Notes under the pieces: model-generated
Database searches by the model: none
The model's input: the letters and a program-made list of their open reading frames with translations, nothing else
Told to the model about the DNA's origin: nothing
Shown: positions 26,405 to 34,380 of the stretch, piece by piece
How the letters are laid out: every line of letters begins with the position of its first letter
Position numbering within the stretch: position 1 is the stretch's first letter
Translations under genes and position numbers: made by a program
Assembly: GCA_900465675.1 (NCBI GenBank)
Contig: UBJR01000032.1
Span: forward strand, 1 to 59,998
Direction: 5' to 3'
From: Hyphomicrobiales bacterium
Lineage (GTDB): Bacteria > Pseudomonadota > Alphaproteobacteria > Rhizobiales > Rhizobiaceae
Length of the DNA: 59,998 bases

Positions 26405-26572
26405 ATGACGGCGGACGGCGGCTCTCGCGACTCCGCCGCGCGTGTGGTCGGAGAAATCGACCGCGTCCGCGATGAAAGCGCACCCGAAGACGAGCCGCGG
26501 CATCCCGATCTGTCGTCCGGAAAGCCTTCGCCTATTCTTGTGCCCGATTCCGACGTGGAGGACGGCGGCTAA
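26405..26572 (+). CDS. possible small hydrophilic protein
   Basis: A 55-codon frame (MTADGGSRDSAARVVGEIDRV...) with an acidic, proline-rich tail and a weak GGAAG site. It ends four bases into the convergent hipA stop. Not recognised; could be a chance frame. Confidence 0.3.
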   Translation: MTADGGSRDSAARVVGEIDRVRDESAPEDEPRHPDLSSGKPSPILVPDSDVEDGG

Positions 26573-27825
26573 ATCGACACCCTGACGAGTTTGGCGCGGC
26601 CTGCGATCAAATCCGCAAAGTGATTTTTCCTAGCGGAATCGATGCAGAGGTCTGAAATGTCTTCCACTACTCTCGCTACGGCTTCAGCGGTGGAGTCGAC
26701 CAAGTCTGTAATTCTGCGGCGCACCAAAGGTAAGCCAACTCCAGCTTCCTTCGCAAAAGTCTGCCATCCATCAGCGTCCATCTCGGCAAGCGTGGCACGT
26801 TTCCCGATCCTCATGGCCATTTTCGGTGAAAAGTCTGAATAGGCGATCGTAGAAAGCAGATCGTACAACGGGGCCATTCTTGGTCCCTGATCGTCGTAGA
26901 GGATCTTGAAATTCTTGCCGTGGGCGTCGGCGTTTCCTACAACCAGGTTGAAGATCGCGGCGTCCAGTAGCTTAAGCACATCAGTTGCAGGGCGCGCCGA
27001 CACTCGCCGCAATAGCTCAAAGCAGTCCTTGAAAGTGGGGCCGCCTTCACTCGCATATTTCGTTTCAGGTGGCACGCCGAGCGCTTGGCAGAAGTCTTCC
27101 TGGTGGATGCGATGCACCACGCCGCGTCCATCGCCCGCGCGGTCATATCTTTCAACCAAGAGAAACGAACGCCCCTCAACAGACCTTGGCTCCACTGGGG
27201 CTACATCGAGGCCGATGGTGGCGGCGAGCCTCATCACAAATGCTTCGTTTTCGGTCCCTCGAAGCGAGCGATAGGCGATTTCAGGATATGCGTGGTCGCC
27301 TGGCCGGGAAGCGGAAGTGCTATCTGCTCGCCGATCAGAACAATCGGCACCTTGGATTGCGCACCGGCCAAAGACAGGCTCAAGCCTTCTTCGCCGGCCA
27401 GGAGAGGTCGCATCGGAAGTGCGTCCAAAACTCGAACGATTCCTGCATCATCAAGGGGAGTCGGCAGTCGCTTTGCAAGCGGCGCTATCTCAATTGGCTT
27501 TTGATTTTCAGGCAGGAGCTGAAGAGCGCCTGCAACGTCACCACCTAAGCGGTCGAGAAGCGCAAAGTCGTTCGCAGGTGAAACACCCAATGCCTGGGCG
27601 GCGACTTGGCGTTGGCTCTCCTCGGGCAAAAGGCCGCCGAAGAACGGGCGGCATTCTCGGCGGGAGAATTGCTCTGGCCGCTTCGGGAGTGATGCTGAAA
27701 GCGGAAGCGCTTTCTCGTCATCAAGCCAAGCTTGAGAAGGTGAAACTAATGTCGCCGTGCCTGTCTTGCGTGAACTGACCGACAAAGCTGCCATCCCACC
27801 AAACGTTGAGAGTTTTTGCCGTCAT
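26569..27825 (-). pseudogene. hipA: HipA-type serine/threonine kinase toxin with two frameshifts
   Basis: All parts of a HipA toxin are present in three frames. From the ATG at 27825 (overlapping hipB's stop, ATGA) it reads KTLNVWWDGSFVGQFTQDRHG, then shifts near 27740 into PSQAWLDDEKALPLSASLPKRPE...SLAGAQSKVPIVL...THILKSPIARFEG, then shifts near 27253 into TENEAFVMRLAATIGLDVAP...LVVGNADAHGKNF (catalytic loop, intact)... to 26569. The first shift looks like loss of CT from a CTCT run, the second like loss of G from a G run; together three bases are lost. The tail could restart at GTG/ATG 27237. Inactive unless these are read errors. Confidence 0.8.
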
Positions 27826-28037
27826 TGCCGCTCGCCAGGGGACAGAATATCGACGGAGCAGCCGAGCGTTTGCAGAACCTGCAAGACCTTCCCAATCTGG
27901 GCCGTTGGCTTGCCGGCTTCGAGATCGACAATGAAGCGAAGACCGACGCCAGCAACTCCGGCAAGCTCATCCTGCTGCAAGTTTTGCTCCTTGCGTGCGC
28001 TGCGTATAGTATTTCTGACTTGTTTTGCCATCTTCAT
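27822..28037 (-). CDS. hipB: HipB-type antitoxin and autorepressor
   Basis: A 71-residue Xre-family helix-turn-helix protein: TIRSARKEQNLQQDELAGVAGVGLRFIVDLEAGK is the DNA-binding domain and ALGCSVDIL-type end (LQTLGCSVDILSPGERQ) matches HipB. In HipBA pairs it neutralises the HipA kinase and represses the operon. It overlaps hipA by four bases. The strict palindrome at 28037-28054 touches its start codon and two more copies lie upstream. Confidence 0.85.
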   Translation of the reverse strand: MKMAKQVRNTIRSARKEQNLQQDELAGVAGVGLRFIVDLEAGKPTAQIGKVLQVLQTLGCSVDILSPGERQ

Positions 28038-28153
28038 TTTCCCGATCGGGAAAACAGCAAGATATCAGGCGTCTTGTCTAGAAGAATTTCCCGATCGGGA
28101 AAATTGACTGCTACTGATGTCTTTCATCCATGAAATTTCCCGATCGGGAAATT
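28037..28153 (-). promoter_or_regulatory. three HipB operators, 49 bases apart
   Basis: The palindrome TTTCCCGATCGGGAAA occurs three times: 28037-28054 (18 bases perfect), 28087-28102 (16) and 28134-28153 (20). Centres are at 28045.5, 28094.5 and 28143.5, exactly 49 bases apart. They sit just upstream of hipB, as expected for HipB-type operators. Confidence 0.85.
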
Positions 28154-28181
28154 CGTTTATAGATGTCTCCTAGGTTATAAC

Positions 28182-28499
28182 TTAAGAGATCAACGGCAGC
28201 GTCGGCTCCCATGAGCCCCGCTTAGTAAGTCCCCGTGAGACGCAATTCTTGCATATGAATTGACAGTTGAACCGAGCGTCGATGAGGATGCTGAGGTCCG
28301 CTATTGTAAAGGCGAGGCGGTCCAACGCTGTCACTGTGAGCTGGTCGCCCGGCACGAAGTTTTCAAGACACCCGGCGAGAACGGCCTGGACAGCATCATC
28401 ACGGATGATTTCGGCGCAGCCGGCTGCCCTAAGCGCGCGTTCCTGACTATGAGTGTCATCGTTACCGAGAGTTTGGCGAACATAGCCGTAAATGGTCAT
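28182..28499 (-). CDS. serine-recombinase-fold protein lacking catalytic Ser
   Basis: A 105-residue protein matching the N-terminal catalytic domain of resolvases in order: IYGYVRQTLGND, a helix with SQERALRAAGCAEII, then PGDQLTVTALDRLAFTIADLSILI. The catalytic serine of YARVST is replaced (VRQTL) and the DRLAR arginine is F (DRLAF), so recombinase activity is not expected. The DNA-binding C-terminal domain is absent. It is either a decayed resolvase or a repurposed fold; the well-kept remainder favours the latter slightly. Confidence 0.6.
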   Translation of the reverse strand: MTIYGYVRQTLGNDDTHSQERALRAAGCAEIIRDDAVQAVLAGCLENFVPGDQLTVTALDRLAFTIADLSILIDARFNCQFICKNCVSRGLTKRGSWEPTLPLIS

Positions 28500-28509
28500 C
28501 GATCAAAAT

Positions 28510-29655
28510 TCACTGTGTAAGCCGTGGCAGACCGGTTGCGGCGACTTGGCCAATCGATTTGAACGCCGCAGTCAGTTCGCTCGCACTGTCGGCATAGAAA
28601 AAGGTCGCTGACGACGTAGCACATTTGGAAAGCAGGTTCTTACCCTGGTCCGAGGCGCTGAAGGCCACGGTATAAACTGTGATGCCCTTCGACTTCGCGG
28701 TGGCGCAGTGGGTGAGGGTACTCGTGTCATCCGAGGATGCCGAGTTTTCCCCGTCGGTCATGAACACGATCGCCTTTTTCGGCGCCAGGCCGTTCTTGTT
28801 CTTGTGGGCCGCATCCTCGGTCGTCGCGGTTAGCGCGTCGAGCGCGACCTTGAACGCACCGGTCGAGCTGGTGCCGCCGGTCGGCGTCAATGCGTCGATA
28901 TAGTTGTCGGCTGCACTCCATCCCCATGCCAGCTGAGACTCTGTCTGCTTGCCCGAGTTGTAAGAGACTGCTCCGGTCCGGATAAGGTTGAGATTGGGAT
29001 CGACGGATGCAAACGTCGCGAACAGGGTGTCGGCGGCCAGTTTCAACCCCTCGATGCGTTGGTAGTAGCAGGGCGTCTTGCTGCCGCCATCCTTCACTGT
29101 CGAAGTATTTGGCATGTAGTAGTAGTGGCAGGCGACCGTGGTCGACTTCACGGTAGTGGTGCTCGTTTGCATCGAGCCAGAGCGGTCGAGGACCAGGAAC
29201 ATCGACAGGGAATTGCTGGCACCGCGGTTTGAGACGGACCTGCTGTTGATGGCGATCGTGGCGGTCTTTTTCCCGAAGATGCTCATAAGCGGCGATAGGC
29301 TGATCGTCTGGTTGAAGCTGACATCGACCGTAAAGGTTTTGCTATTGTTCGCGCCGGGCGTCGTCTGCACCATAATCGTCGGCGTCGTCCCCGCCAACGC
29401 CGTACCCTGGGCTTTCAGGAAATCCCCCGCAAGCAGCTTGGCCGCCGATTCGCCGATGTCGTCGTCGGCGAGAGCGGACGATGCCGCCAGCGCAGCGCCG
29501 TCGGCATAATTTTGCGCGTCCTGCTTGGCCAGCATCATGCTTGAGACGTCCACCGCCAATCCAGCCGCGCCGAGGAGGACAGGTAGCAAAAGCGAACTCA
29601 GGATCCCGAAGTTGCCGCGACGATCGTTCAGAAATTGGTGTATCGTTGACTTCAT
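28510..29655 (-). CDS. TadG-like protein with von Willebrand A domain
   Basis: A 381-residue protein. A TadE/TadG-type N-terminus (FLNDRRGNFGILSSLLLPVLLGAAGLAVDVSSMMLAKQ) anchors it in the inner membrane as a pseudopilin-like helix, then about 100 residues, then a VWA domain with MIDAS motif FLVLDRSGSMQ, a TPTGGTSS segment and VFMTDGENS. Such proteins assist Tad/Flp pilus assembly. No other tad genes are nearby. GGGGGCAAGAAT before the ATG is an acceptable ribosome site. Confidence 0.85.
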   Translation of the reverse strand: MKSTIHQFLNDRRGNFGILSSLLLPVLLGAAGLAVDVSSMMLAKQDAQNYADGAALAASSALADDDIGESAAKLLAGDFLKAQGTALAGTTPTIMVQTTPGANNSKTFTVDVSFNQTISLSPLMSIFGKKTATIAINSRSVSNRGASNSLSMFLVLDRSGSMQTSTTTVKSTTVACHYYYMPNTSTVKDGGSKTPCYYQRIEGLKLAADTLFATFASVDPNLNLIRTGAVSYNSGKQTESQLAWGWSAADNYIDALTPTGGTSSTGAFKVALDALTATTEDAAHKNKNGLAPKKAIVFMTDGENSASSDDTSTLTHCATAKSKGITVYTVAFSASDQGKNLLSKCATSSATFFYADSASELTAAFKSIGQVAATGLPRLTQ

Positions 29656-29750
29656 ATTCTTGCCCCCAAAACGTTGGGAGCACTAAGCCTGCAATAGCTG
29701 AACAAGGCCTTGTTCCGACCGGCTCTGAAGCGCCGGAAGTAGAATTATGA

Positions 29751-30243
29751 TTAATACTGTTGCAAAGCAGGACTGATCTCGATCGAACCGCGTGGGCTCT
29801 CTTCGAAGCTACGGTCACCCAGCTTCATGGGTAACTCGGTTTCGCCTTCGGTCATTTTGCTGATCAGGGCCAGGAGCTTCCTTCCTAACGGCGGGGCAAT
29901 GCCGAGCACGTCATCGATCAGGCGCTGTCCTTCTGACGTGCCGATGTAGGCGATCCTTCGTTCGAGGGTCAGGGAGGGGTACTCTAATGTATCTTGGGAG
30001 GGCAGCCCTTCGAAGAACTTACCCACCGGCACACTGAGAGCAACGCCGACCTCGTGCATCATGCGGCCACTGACGCGATTTCTGCCGCTCTCGTATTTCT
30101 GGAATTGCTAGTAACTCACGCCGACCTGTTTCGCCAACTCGACTTGTGACAGCCCGGGGTGGATTCGCAGCAGTCCGATCCGTTTGCCGACATGAAGATC
30201 GATGTAATGGGGGCCGGATCGGTCACTGATATGAGTTCTTCAT
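29751..30243 (-). pseudogene. Xre-type regulator with an in-frame amber codon
   Basis: A complete helix-turn-helix regulator is readable: DLHVGKRIGLLRIHPGLSQVELAKQVGVSY, then TAG at 30108-30110, then QFQKYESGRNRVSGRMMHEVGVALSVPVGKFFEGLP to the stop at 29751. The Q-K-YESGxNR segment following the recognition helix shows the stop lies inside the HTH. At the N-terminal side the only ATG (30243) is in another frame, so a second lesion is likely. The C-terminal part could start at 30062 but would lack the HTH. Confidence 0.65.
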
Positions 30244-30497
30244 GTCGAACGGGTGAGATTTTGGCGGGTGCCTTTGGAACTTCGTCGGCATTGTCGCGAC
30301 CGGGCGGCGGAAGCTCAAATAATGGGCCGCTCATTCGGCCCCGTACCTGGGTGGGAGGCTGGCATTAGTCGTCTTTGCGTACTGGTCGCCATGATGGCAA
30401 ATGCTGAGTACTAGACCGTCTCCAGTCAGCGCTCCCCACCATGTAGCGATAGGTTAGCGTCGATCGCACAGTCGGCAAACACAAGTTTTGACCTCGT

Positions 30498-31208
30498 TCA
30501 TTGCAAGGTCAGATCAAACACCGTTCGCTGACCTGTGATCTTTTGCACGAAATCGACGTCCTGCCCGTTCCAATGATACCGAAAGTGATCTCCCTGGCGT
30601 GGCGCGGTAACGACATCCGGATAGAAGGCACAAATGCATTGCCCCGCAGTGTGTCGTTGGCTGGGGTATACAATGCCGTTTGTGCCATCATGCCTTACAG
30701 TTTTTGCAAACGACTGCGCAGCGGAATAGGTATCGAGGTCAGGGCCAAGTATGTCGATGTGTTCACCGCCGCGCAGATCGACCAAGTCAGCATCGATCGA
30801 TCCGATCAGTTGTCGAACCTGCGAGACCCATCCGGGCTGTATCGCGCTGGCTGCATAAAACCGTGCCATGTGAAAGGTGTGTTCGCGTAGTGCTGTCTCG
30901 AGACTATTTCCTGCGTAGTAGACACCATAGGAGCCATCGCTGAAGCGAGAGCTCCGATGTGGAGATATGTGTGTGAACGCCGCCATGACCCAAGACGCTC
31001 CGTCACCCGAAATGCGCCGATCAGATGGAATTAGTGACAGGTCGCCGATCTGCTCGTAGATTCTCGGATTAGTTCTCGCTTGGGCTTGCGCCAGCGCTTC
31101 CCAGTCGCGTGGATCGGCCACATCGTCATAGAGATCGATCGGCGGATAATGGGACATAACCAGGCGATGGGTCTGCGGCCAACTTACCCTGCTTTTGAAG
31201 ACGTTCAC
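30498..31208 (-). CDS. RES-domain NAD-phosphorylase toxin
   Basis: A 236-residue protein with the RES domain (RFSDGSYGVYYAGNSLETALREHTFHMARFY), which in ParT/Res toxins degrades NAD and stops growth. The YYAG / A-R-E core (Arg, Tyr and Glu of the active site) is present and the chain is full length. It overlaps the Xre/MbcA-type antitoxin by four bases, the classic gene order antitoxin then toxin. Intact, so the pair may be active. Confidence 0.88.
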   Translation of the reverse strand: MNVFKSRVSWPQTHRLVMSHYPPIDLYDDVADPRDWEALAQAQARTNPRIYEQIGDLSLIPSDRRISGDGASWVMAAFTHISPHRSSRFSDGSYGVYYAGNSLETALREHTFHMARFYAASAIQPGWVSQVRQLIGSIDADLVDLRGGEHIDILGPDLDTYSAAQSFAKTVRHDGTNGIVYPSQRHTAGQCICAFYPDVVTAPRQGDHFRYHWNGQDVDFVQKITGQRTVFDLTLQ

Positions 31209-31624
31209 CAGCCACCGCGCACTGAATCAAGGTAGCGTCGAATGCGCATGATATCTTCCATACTGCCACGCTTCATCACGTCGAGCGCAGACAGGCCCGC
31301 GAAGCCGGAATTTTTGGCGTCCACCCACGCATATCCTGTTTGAGGCTCTGCAAAGATGATCCTAAGCGCCTTATGGATGCCCAGAATATTCGACATCCTG
31401 TCGGCCAGATCGCGATTTACCCGGCCATAGTCGTCATCTTTCCAGCGCCTATAGGTCTTCGGCGAAATTCCTCCTAAAATGGTAGCTGCATCCACGTCGG
31501 AAACACCCCATCTGTCGAAAATGTTCATGACCGTTCGCTGCATCGCACGTATCTCGTCGAGCGCGTACTTGGCTTCAAACCCGACTTCCGGTTCAGGCTC
31601 ACCAATTTTGATTACATTCAGCAT
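31205..31624 (-). CDS. Xre/MbcA/ParS-type antitoxin
   Basis: A 139-residue antitoxin. The central helix-turn-helix (DAATILGGISPKTYRRWKDDD) is followed by the toxin-binding C-terminal domain with LSALDVMKRGSMEDIMRIRRYLDSVRGGW, the DUF2384 pattern. It binds the RES toxin and represses the operon in related pairs. The ATG is preceded by a weak AAGGAAA sequence. First gene of the two-gene operon. Confidence 0.85.
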   Translation of the reverse strand: MLNVIKIGEPEPEVGFEAKYALDEIRAMQRTVMNIFDRWGVSDVDAATILGGISPKTYRRWKDDDYGRVNRDLADRMSNILGIHKALRIIFAEPQTGYAWVDAKNSGFAGLSALDVMKRGSMEDIMRIRRYLDSVRGGW

Positions 31625-31699
31625 TGACGTTTCCTTTTGTCCACATCTAGTCCTAAAAGACCCAATTGTCTAGATCGCGTAGAAATCACGGTGCCGGCT

Positions 31700-32356
31700 C
31701 TTGGCCGAAGGCTCGCCGCCGGCCGGCATCGTTCCGGACAAGGCCAATGTCGCAGGCCGCCGCGGGGTGAATATCGCCTGTACCAGGCCGGCACTGATTG
31801 AATGGGTCCGCAACCGCGCGTCCCGGGTCCGGAGGAAGGCGTCGGTTTGCAGCGGCGCGTTTCTGCTGGCCGAGCCCGGAGTGCTGGATGGTCGCCGTGC
31901 TGTCACGCACTGGCACCGCTGCGATGAATTTGCCGGGCGGTATCCGCAGGTCGGCCTTGAACGCGACCCGATCTTTATGGCCGACGGGGTGATATGGACT
32001 TCCACAGGTGTTACGGAGGTATTGATCCCGCCCCGTTGGTGGTTGAAGAAGACAGGCCGCGCGCTCGCGCTTGCTGTGGCACGCGAACTCGTCGTGGTTG
32101 GCAAGCGGCCGGGAGGTCAGTCACATACATGCGCCGCTCAAGCTTCAGGCGGCCGACGACAGGTTCTCGGACCTCAACGCCTGGGTGTCGGCCAATCTGG
32201 CGGGTTCTCTCACGCTCCAAACGAGAACTCATCACTGCGCTTCGATCAGGGAGCCGTATGACCTTCCAGGCGACCTCGGCGAGAGGAACGCGTACCAGCT
32301 ACGACTATTCGCTGTCAGGGGTGACCGCCGCTTTGGAGCGGGTGGCTCGCTGTAAC
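31700..32356 (+). pseudogene. GlxA/FtrA-type AraC family regulator, decayed
   Basis: Fragments of an amidase-like AraC regulator: ASVCSGAFLLAEPGVLDGRRAVTHWHRCDEFAGRYPQVGLERDPIF (the nucleophile-elbow part) and GRALALAVARELVVV in one frame, then, after another shift, PLKLQAADDRFSDLNAWVSANLAGSLTL in a second. The N-terminus and the C-terminal HTH are not recoverable. At least two frameshifts, so not functional. Confidence 0.7.
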
Positions 32357-32367
32357 TGAAGCAGGGC

Positions 32368-32619
32368 TCAACCAATCCCGAACGCCGCTTTGTTATCGGG
32401 CGTCGCGAGTTCTCGAAGACGGTGCGACGGGGTTCTCCCCTTGCCCGAAAGTAGCAGGTCCAGTTCGTGCTTCGAATTTCCAAACCGTTGCAGAATGCGC
32501 TCCGCTTCGTGTCGACCGATACCGTAGCGTCGCCGCAGGCTTCTTACATCGTAGCTGGGTTCGACCTCGGTTTCGTTCACCGGTGGGAGAGGGCTCAGTT
32601 CTTGTTGGGAACGCTGCAT
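32368..32619 (-). CDS. hypothetical protein in MarR regulon
   Basis: An 83-residue protein with a helical segment DVRSLRRRYGIGRHEAERILQRFGNSKHELDLLLSG, reminiscent of a small helix-turn-helix or DUF3606-like fold, but I cannot assign it. AAGGAGTTTTGAGC before the ATG at 32619 is a strong site; an in-frame TTG lies two codons earlier. A TATCAT-N3-ATGATG operator ends 64 bases upstream. Confidence 0.6.
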   Translation of the reverse strand: MQRSQQELSPLPPVNETEVEPSYDVRSLRRRYGIGRHEAERILQRFGNSKHELDLLLSGKGRTPSHRLRELATPDNKAAFGIG

Positions 32620-32682
32620 GCTCAAAACTCCTTAAGGGAGTAATGGACCCGACGCCCCTGCGGTTCCAGGTGCTTTGGAATA

Positions 32683-32697
32683 TATCATATGATGATG
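32683..32697 (-). promoter_or_regulatory. MarR-type operator 1
   Basis: TATCAT-ATG-ATGATG, one mismatch to TATCAT-N3-ATGATA; upstream of the gene starting at 32619. Confidence 0.65.
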
Positions 32698-32707
32698 AAA
32701 ATGGCGG

Positions 32708-32800
32708 TTAAATCTGAAGGAGGACGTAGATCGCACCGCCCCAGATTGCTGCGACGAGCAAGGCGACGCCCGCCAAGAATAGTCTGACGTCAAGGGACAT
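32708..32800 (-). CDS. 30-residue membrane micropeptide
   Basis: A 30-codon frame (MSLDVRLFLAGVALLVAAIWGGAIYVLLQI) that is almost one membrane helix. The ribosome site is weak. It lies between operators 1 and 2 on the strand of the other regulon genes. Its clean hydrophobic profile and position support it; size alone makes it uncertain. Confidence 0.4.
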   Translation of the reverse strand: MSLDVRLFLAGVALLVAAIWGGAIYVLLQI

Positions 32801-32848
32801 GATCAACCGTCAACGCGGTCCCGTCCAGTGCCCCGCACATCCTGGCGT

Positions 32849-32977
32849 TTAGTTTAACGTCCGGATCGGTGCGGCCTCAGACAATTCGGACGGGGCTTCG
32901 CCGGGGATCGACGCGACCGCGAACATGACCGCGACGTAGCTTGCGAACACGGCGGAAAGTATGGCGCTCCTGGTCAA
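32849..32977 (-). CDS. 42-residue membrane micropeptide
   Basis: Starts with TTG, five bases after GGGAGTGAG. TRSAILSAVFASYVAVMFAVASIPGEAPSE gives one N-terminal helix and a short acidic tail. Operator 2 ends 16 bases before the start, so it is the first gene of a transcript from that site. Confidence 0.45.
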   Translation of the reverse strand: MTRSAILSAVFASYVAVMFAVASIPGEAPSELSEAAPIRTLN

Positions 32978-32992
32978 TGGCTCACTCCCTTG

Positions 32993-33007
32993 TATCATGT
33001 GATGACA
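32993..33007 (-). promoter_or_regulatory. MarR-type operator 2
   Basis: TATCAT-GTG-ATGACA, one mismatch. Between the micropeptide gene (minus) and the response regulator (plus), so it may act on both. Confidence 0.7.
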
Positions 33008-33075
33008 TTCTTTAACCGTTCGCCCATAATGTCAATCCTGAATGCGGGATGAACGAATCTGGGAGGCGATGGTTT

Positions 33076-33471
33076 TTGGAAAAGATTCTGATTGTGGAGG
33101 ATGACGCACTGATCGCGATGGATGTTCAAGATATCGTGGCGAGTTGCGGCTACGAGGTGGTCGGGATTGCCGACAGTTTTGCGAGCGCGCAGCGGCTCGC
33201 GCCGTTCGCAACCATTGCCCTGGTCGACGTCAACCTTCGCGACGGGGCCACCGGGCCGAGGATTGCGCAGTATCTCGCAAACGACTTCGGCGTCGCGGTG
33301 ATCATGGTCACGGCCAATCCGGAATTGATCGTCACCGATCTGTCGAAAGTCATCGGTCTGATATCGAAGCCCGCCCAACCAAAGATAATCTGCAATGTTC
33401 TCGAATACCTAAGGACGATTCGCGAGGGCTCGCCCGGCTCACCGCCGGAAGGGATGCGTGTCTTCGCGTGA
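33076..33471 (+). CDS. single-domain response regulator
   Basis: A 131-residue receiver domain: ILIVEDDALIAMD (acidic pocket), IALVDVNLRDG (phosphoacceptor Asp), VIMVTANP (Thr) and GLISKPAQP (Lys). No output domain, so it resembles FixJ-like or HWE-kinase partner receivers. The likely start is TTG at 33076, nine bases after GGGAGG; the ATG at 33049 is in frame but has no site. The next gene begins 16 bases downstream. Confidence 0.8.
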   Translation: MEKILIVEDDALIAMDVQDIVASCGYEVVGIADSFASAQRLAPFATIALVDVNLRDGATGPRIAQYLANDFGVAVIMVTANPELIVTDLSKVIGLISKPAQPKIICNVLEYLRTIREGSPGSPPEGMRVFA

Positions 33472-33487
33472 AGGAGGGGTCGATACC

Positions 33488-33790
33488 ATGATCGACAGAC
33501 GTGCAGAACTCGGTCTCTGGTTGGGCCGGTTGGAAACCATTCTGATCGAACGGGGAGTGCTGAATGAGGACGGCGAGGTCGCCTGCGATGCAGGATCTCG
33601 ATCCCCAAGGGACGTCGAAGAGGCGCTGGATGGTTTCATCGAGAACCCGGTCGAGTTCGTCGGTCTCCTCAAGATTTGCCGCGACGCCCGCGAGGGAAGA
33701 CCGTTGTCTCCCGCAGTTCTGATGGCAGCCCATCTCATGACCAAGGAGATATTGCTGGCTTTGCAAGAGGCCATAGGCGCCGGACGGTAG
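33488..33790 (+). CDS. hypothetical protein, operon partner of response regulator
   Basis: A 100-residue helical protein (RRAELGLWLGRLETILIERGVLNEDGEVACDAG; EEALDGFIENPVEFVGLLKICRDAREGRPLSP). AAGGAGGGGTCGATACC precedes the ATG. Not recognised. Probably part of the same transcript as the receiver, ending at the hairpin 33809-33837. Confidence 0.6.
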   Translation: MIDRRAELGLWLGRLETILIERGVLNEDGEVACDAGSRSPRDVEEALDGFIENPVEFVGLLKICRDAREGRPLSPAVLMAAHLMTKEILLALQEAIGAGR

Positions 33791-33808
33791 GGGATTTCCA
33801 AAGAAAAT

Positions 33809-33837
33809 GGCCCGCCCGAAATCATTTCGGACGGGCC
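33809..33837. terminator. bidirectional hairpin
   Basis: GGCCCG-c-CCGAAA / TTTCGG-a-CGGGCC stem with a four-base loop, between convergent genes ending at 33790 and 33876. Confidence 0.6.
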
Positions 33838-33875
33838 TCGCGCCAACCAGGTATCTCATCACGCCTGGTCGAAGC

Positions 33876-34292
33876 CTAGCTGTCGGTCACTCCCGCATCT
33901 CTTCCCGATTGCGGCAATTCCTTCATCTTGACGAGCTGGTCGGCGCAGGTATCGGCGGCATTCGTGACGGTGCCGTCGATCCCCGCGATCTTGGCCCAGC
34001 CGCCCTCGGTGATGAAGTCGTCGCGCTGCCACGAGGACTTTGCCTGCAGGGCCTCGAGATTATGCTCCGCGTCGGTCGCGGTGACAAAGTTATGGACGCA
34101 GATGCTGGCGACCAGATCTGCCTTCGCGTTGCGGACGGCGATCTCGGTCATGACGTTCGCCCTGCCTGATGTCGTCCAACCGCCCCAGGTGAAGCCGAGC
34201 ACCATCGTCAATGCCGAGGCGCCGACGATCGACCACCCCCAAAGAGTCTTGGAAGGCCGGTACCCCGACCAGCCCCTTTCGCCATTTTGCAT
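33876..34292 (-). CDS. membrane-anchored hypothetical protein in MarR regulon
   Basis: A 138-residue protein with one helix (LWGWSIVGASALTMVLGFTWGGW) and a periplasmic helical domain with two cysteines (ASICVHNF, AADTCADQL). The WGGW-T-G layout after the helix is familiar from rhizobial hypothetical proteins. GAGGAGAACAGCT before the ATG at 34292 decides the start. Operator 3 ends 21 bases upstream, overlapping the promoter position. Confidence 0.7.
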   Translation of the reverse strand: MQNGERGWSGYRPSKTLWGWSIVGASALTMVLGFTWGGWTTSGRANVMTEIAVRNAKADLVASICVHNFVTATDAEHNLEALQAKSSWQRDDFITEGGWAKIAGIDGTVTNAADTCADQLVKMKELPQSGRDAGVTDS

Positions 34293-34312
34293 AGCTGTTC
34301 TCCTCTGGTTTA

Positions 34313-34327
34313 TATCATAGCATGATA
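34313..34327 (-). promoter_or_regulatory. MarR-type operator 3
   Basis: TATCAT-AGC-ATGATA, perfect. Confidence 0.75.
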
Positions 34328-34380
34328 CAAATTTGAGAACAGCGGTCAATCACGGTGTGATCAAAAAATGGTGACGCCGA

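Noticed and set aside
26569..27825. A HipBST-type split toxin
   Set aside because: The break falls inside the kinase part, not between HipS- and HipT-like domains, and two indels explain it.
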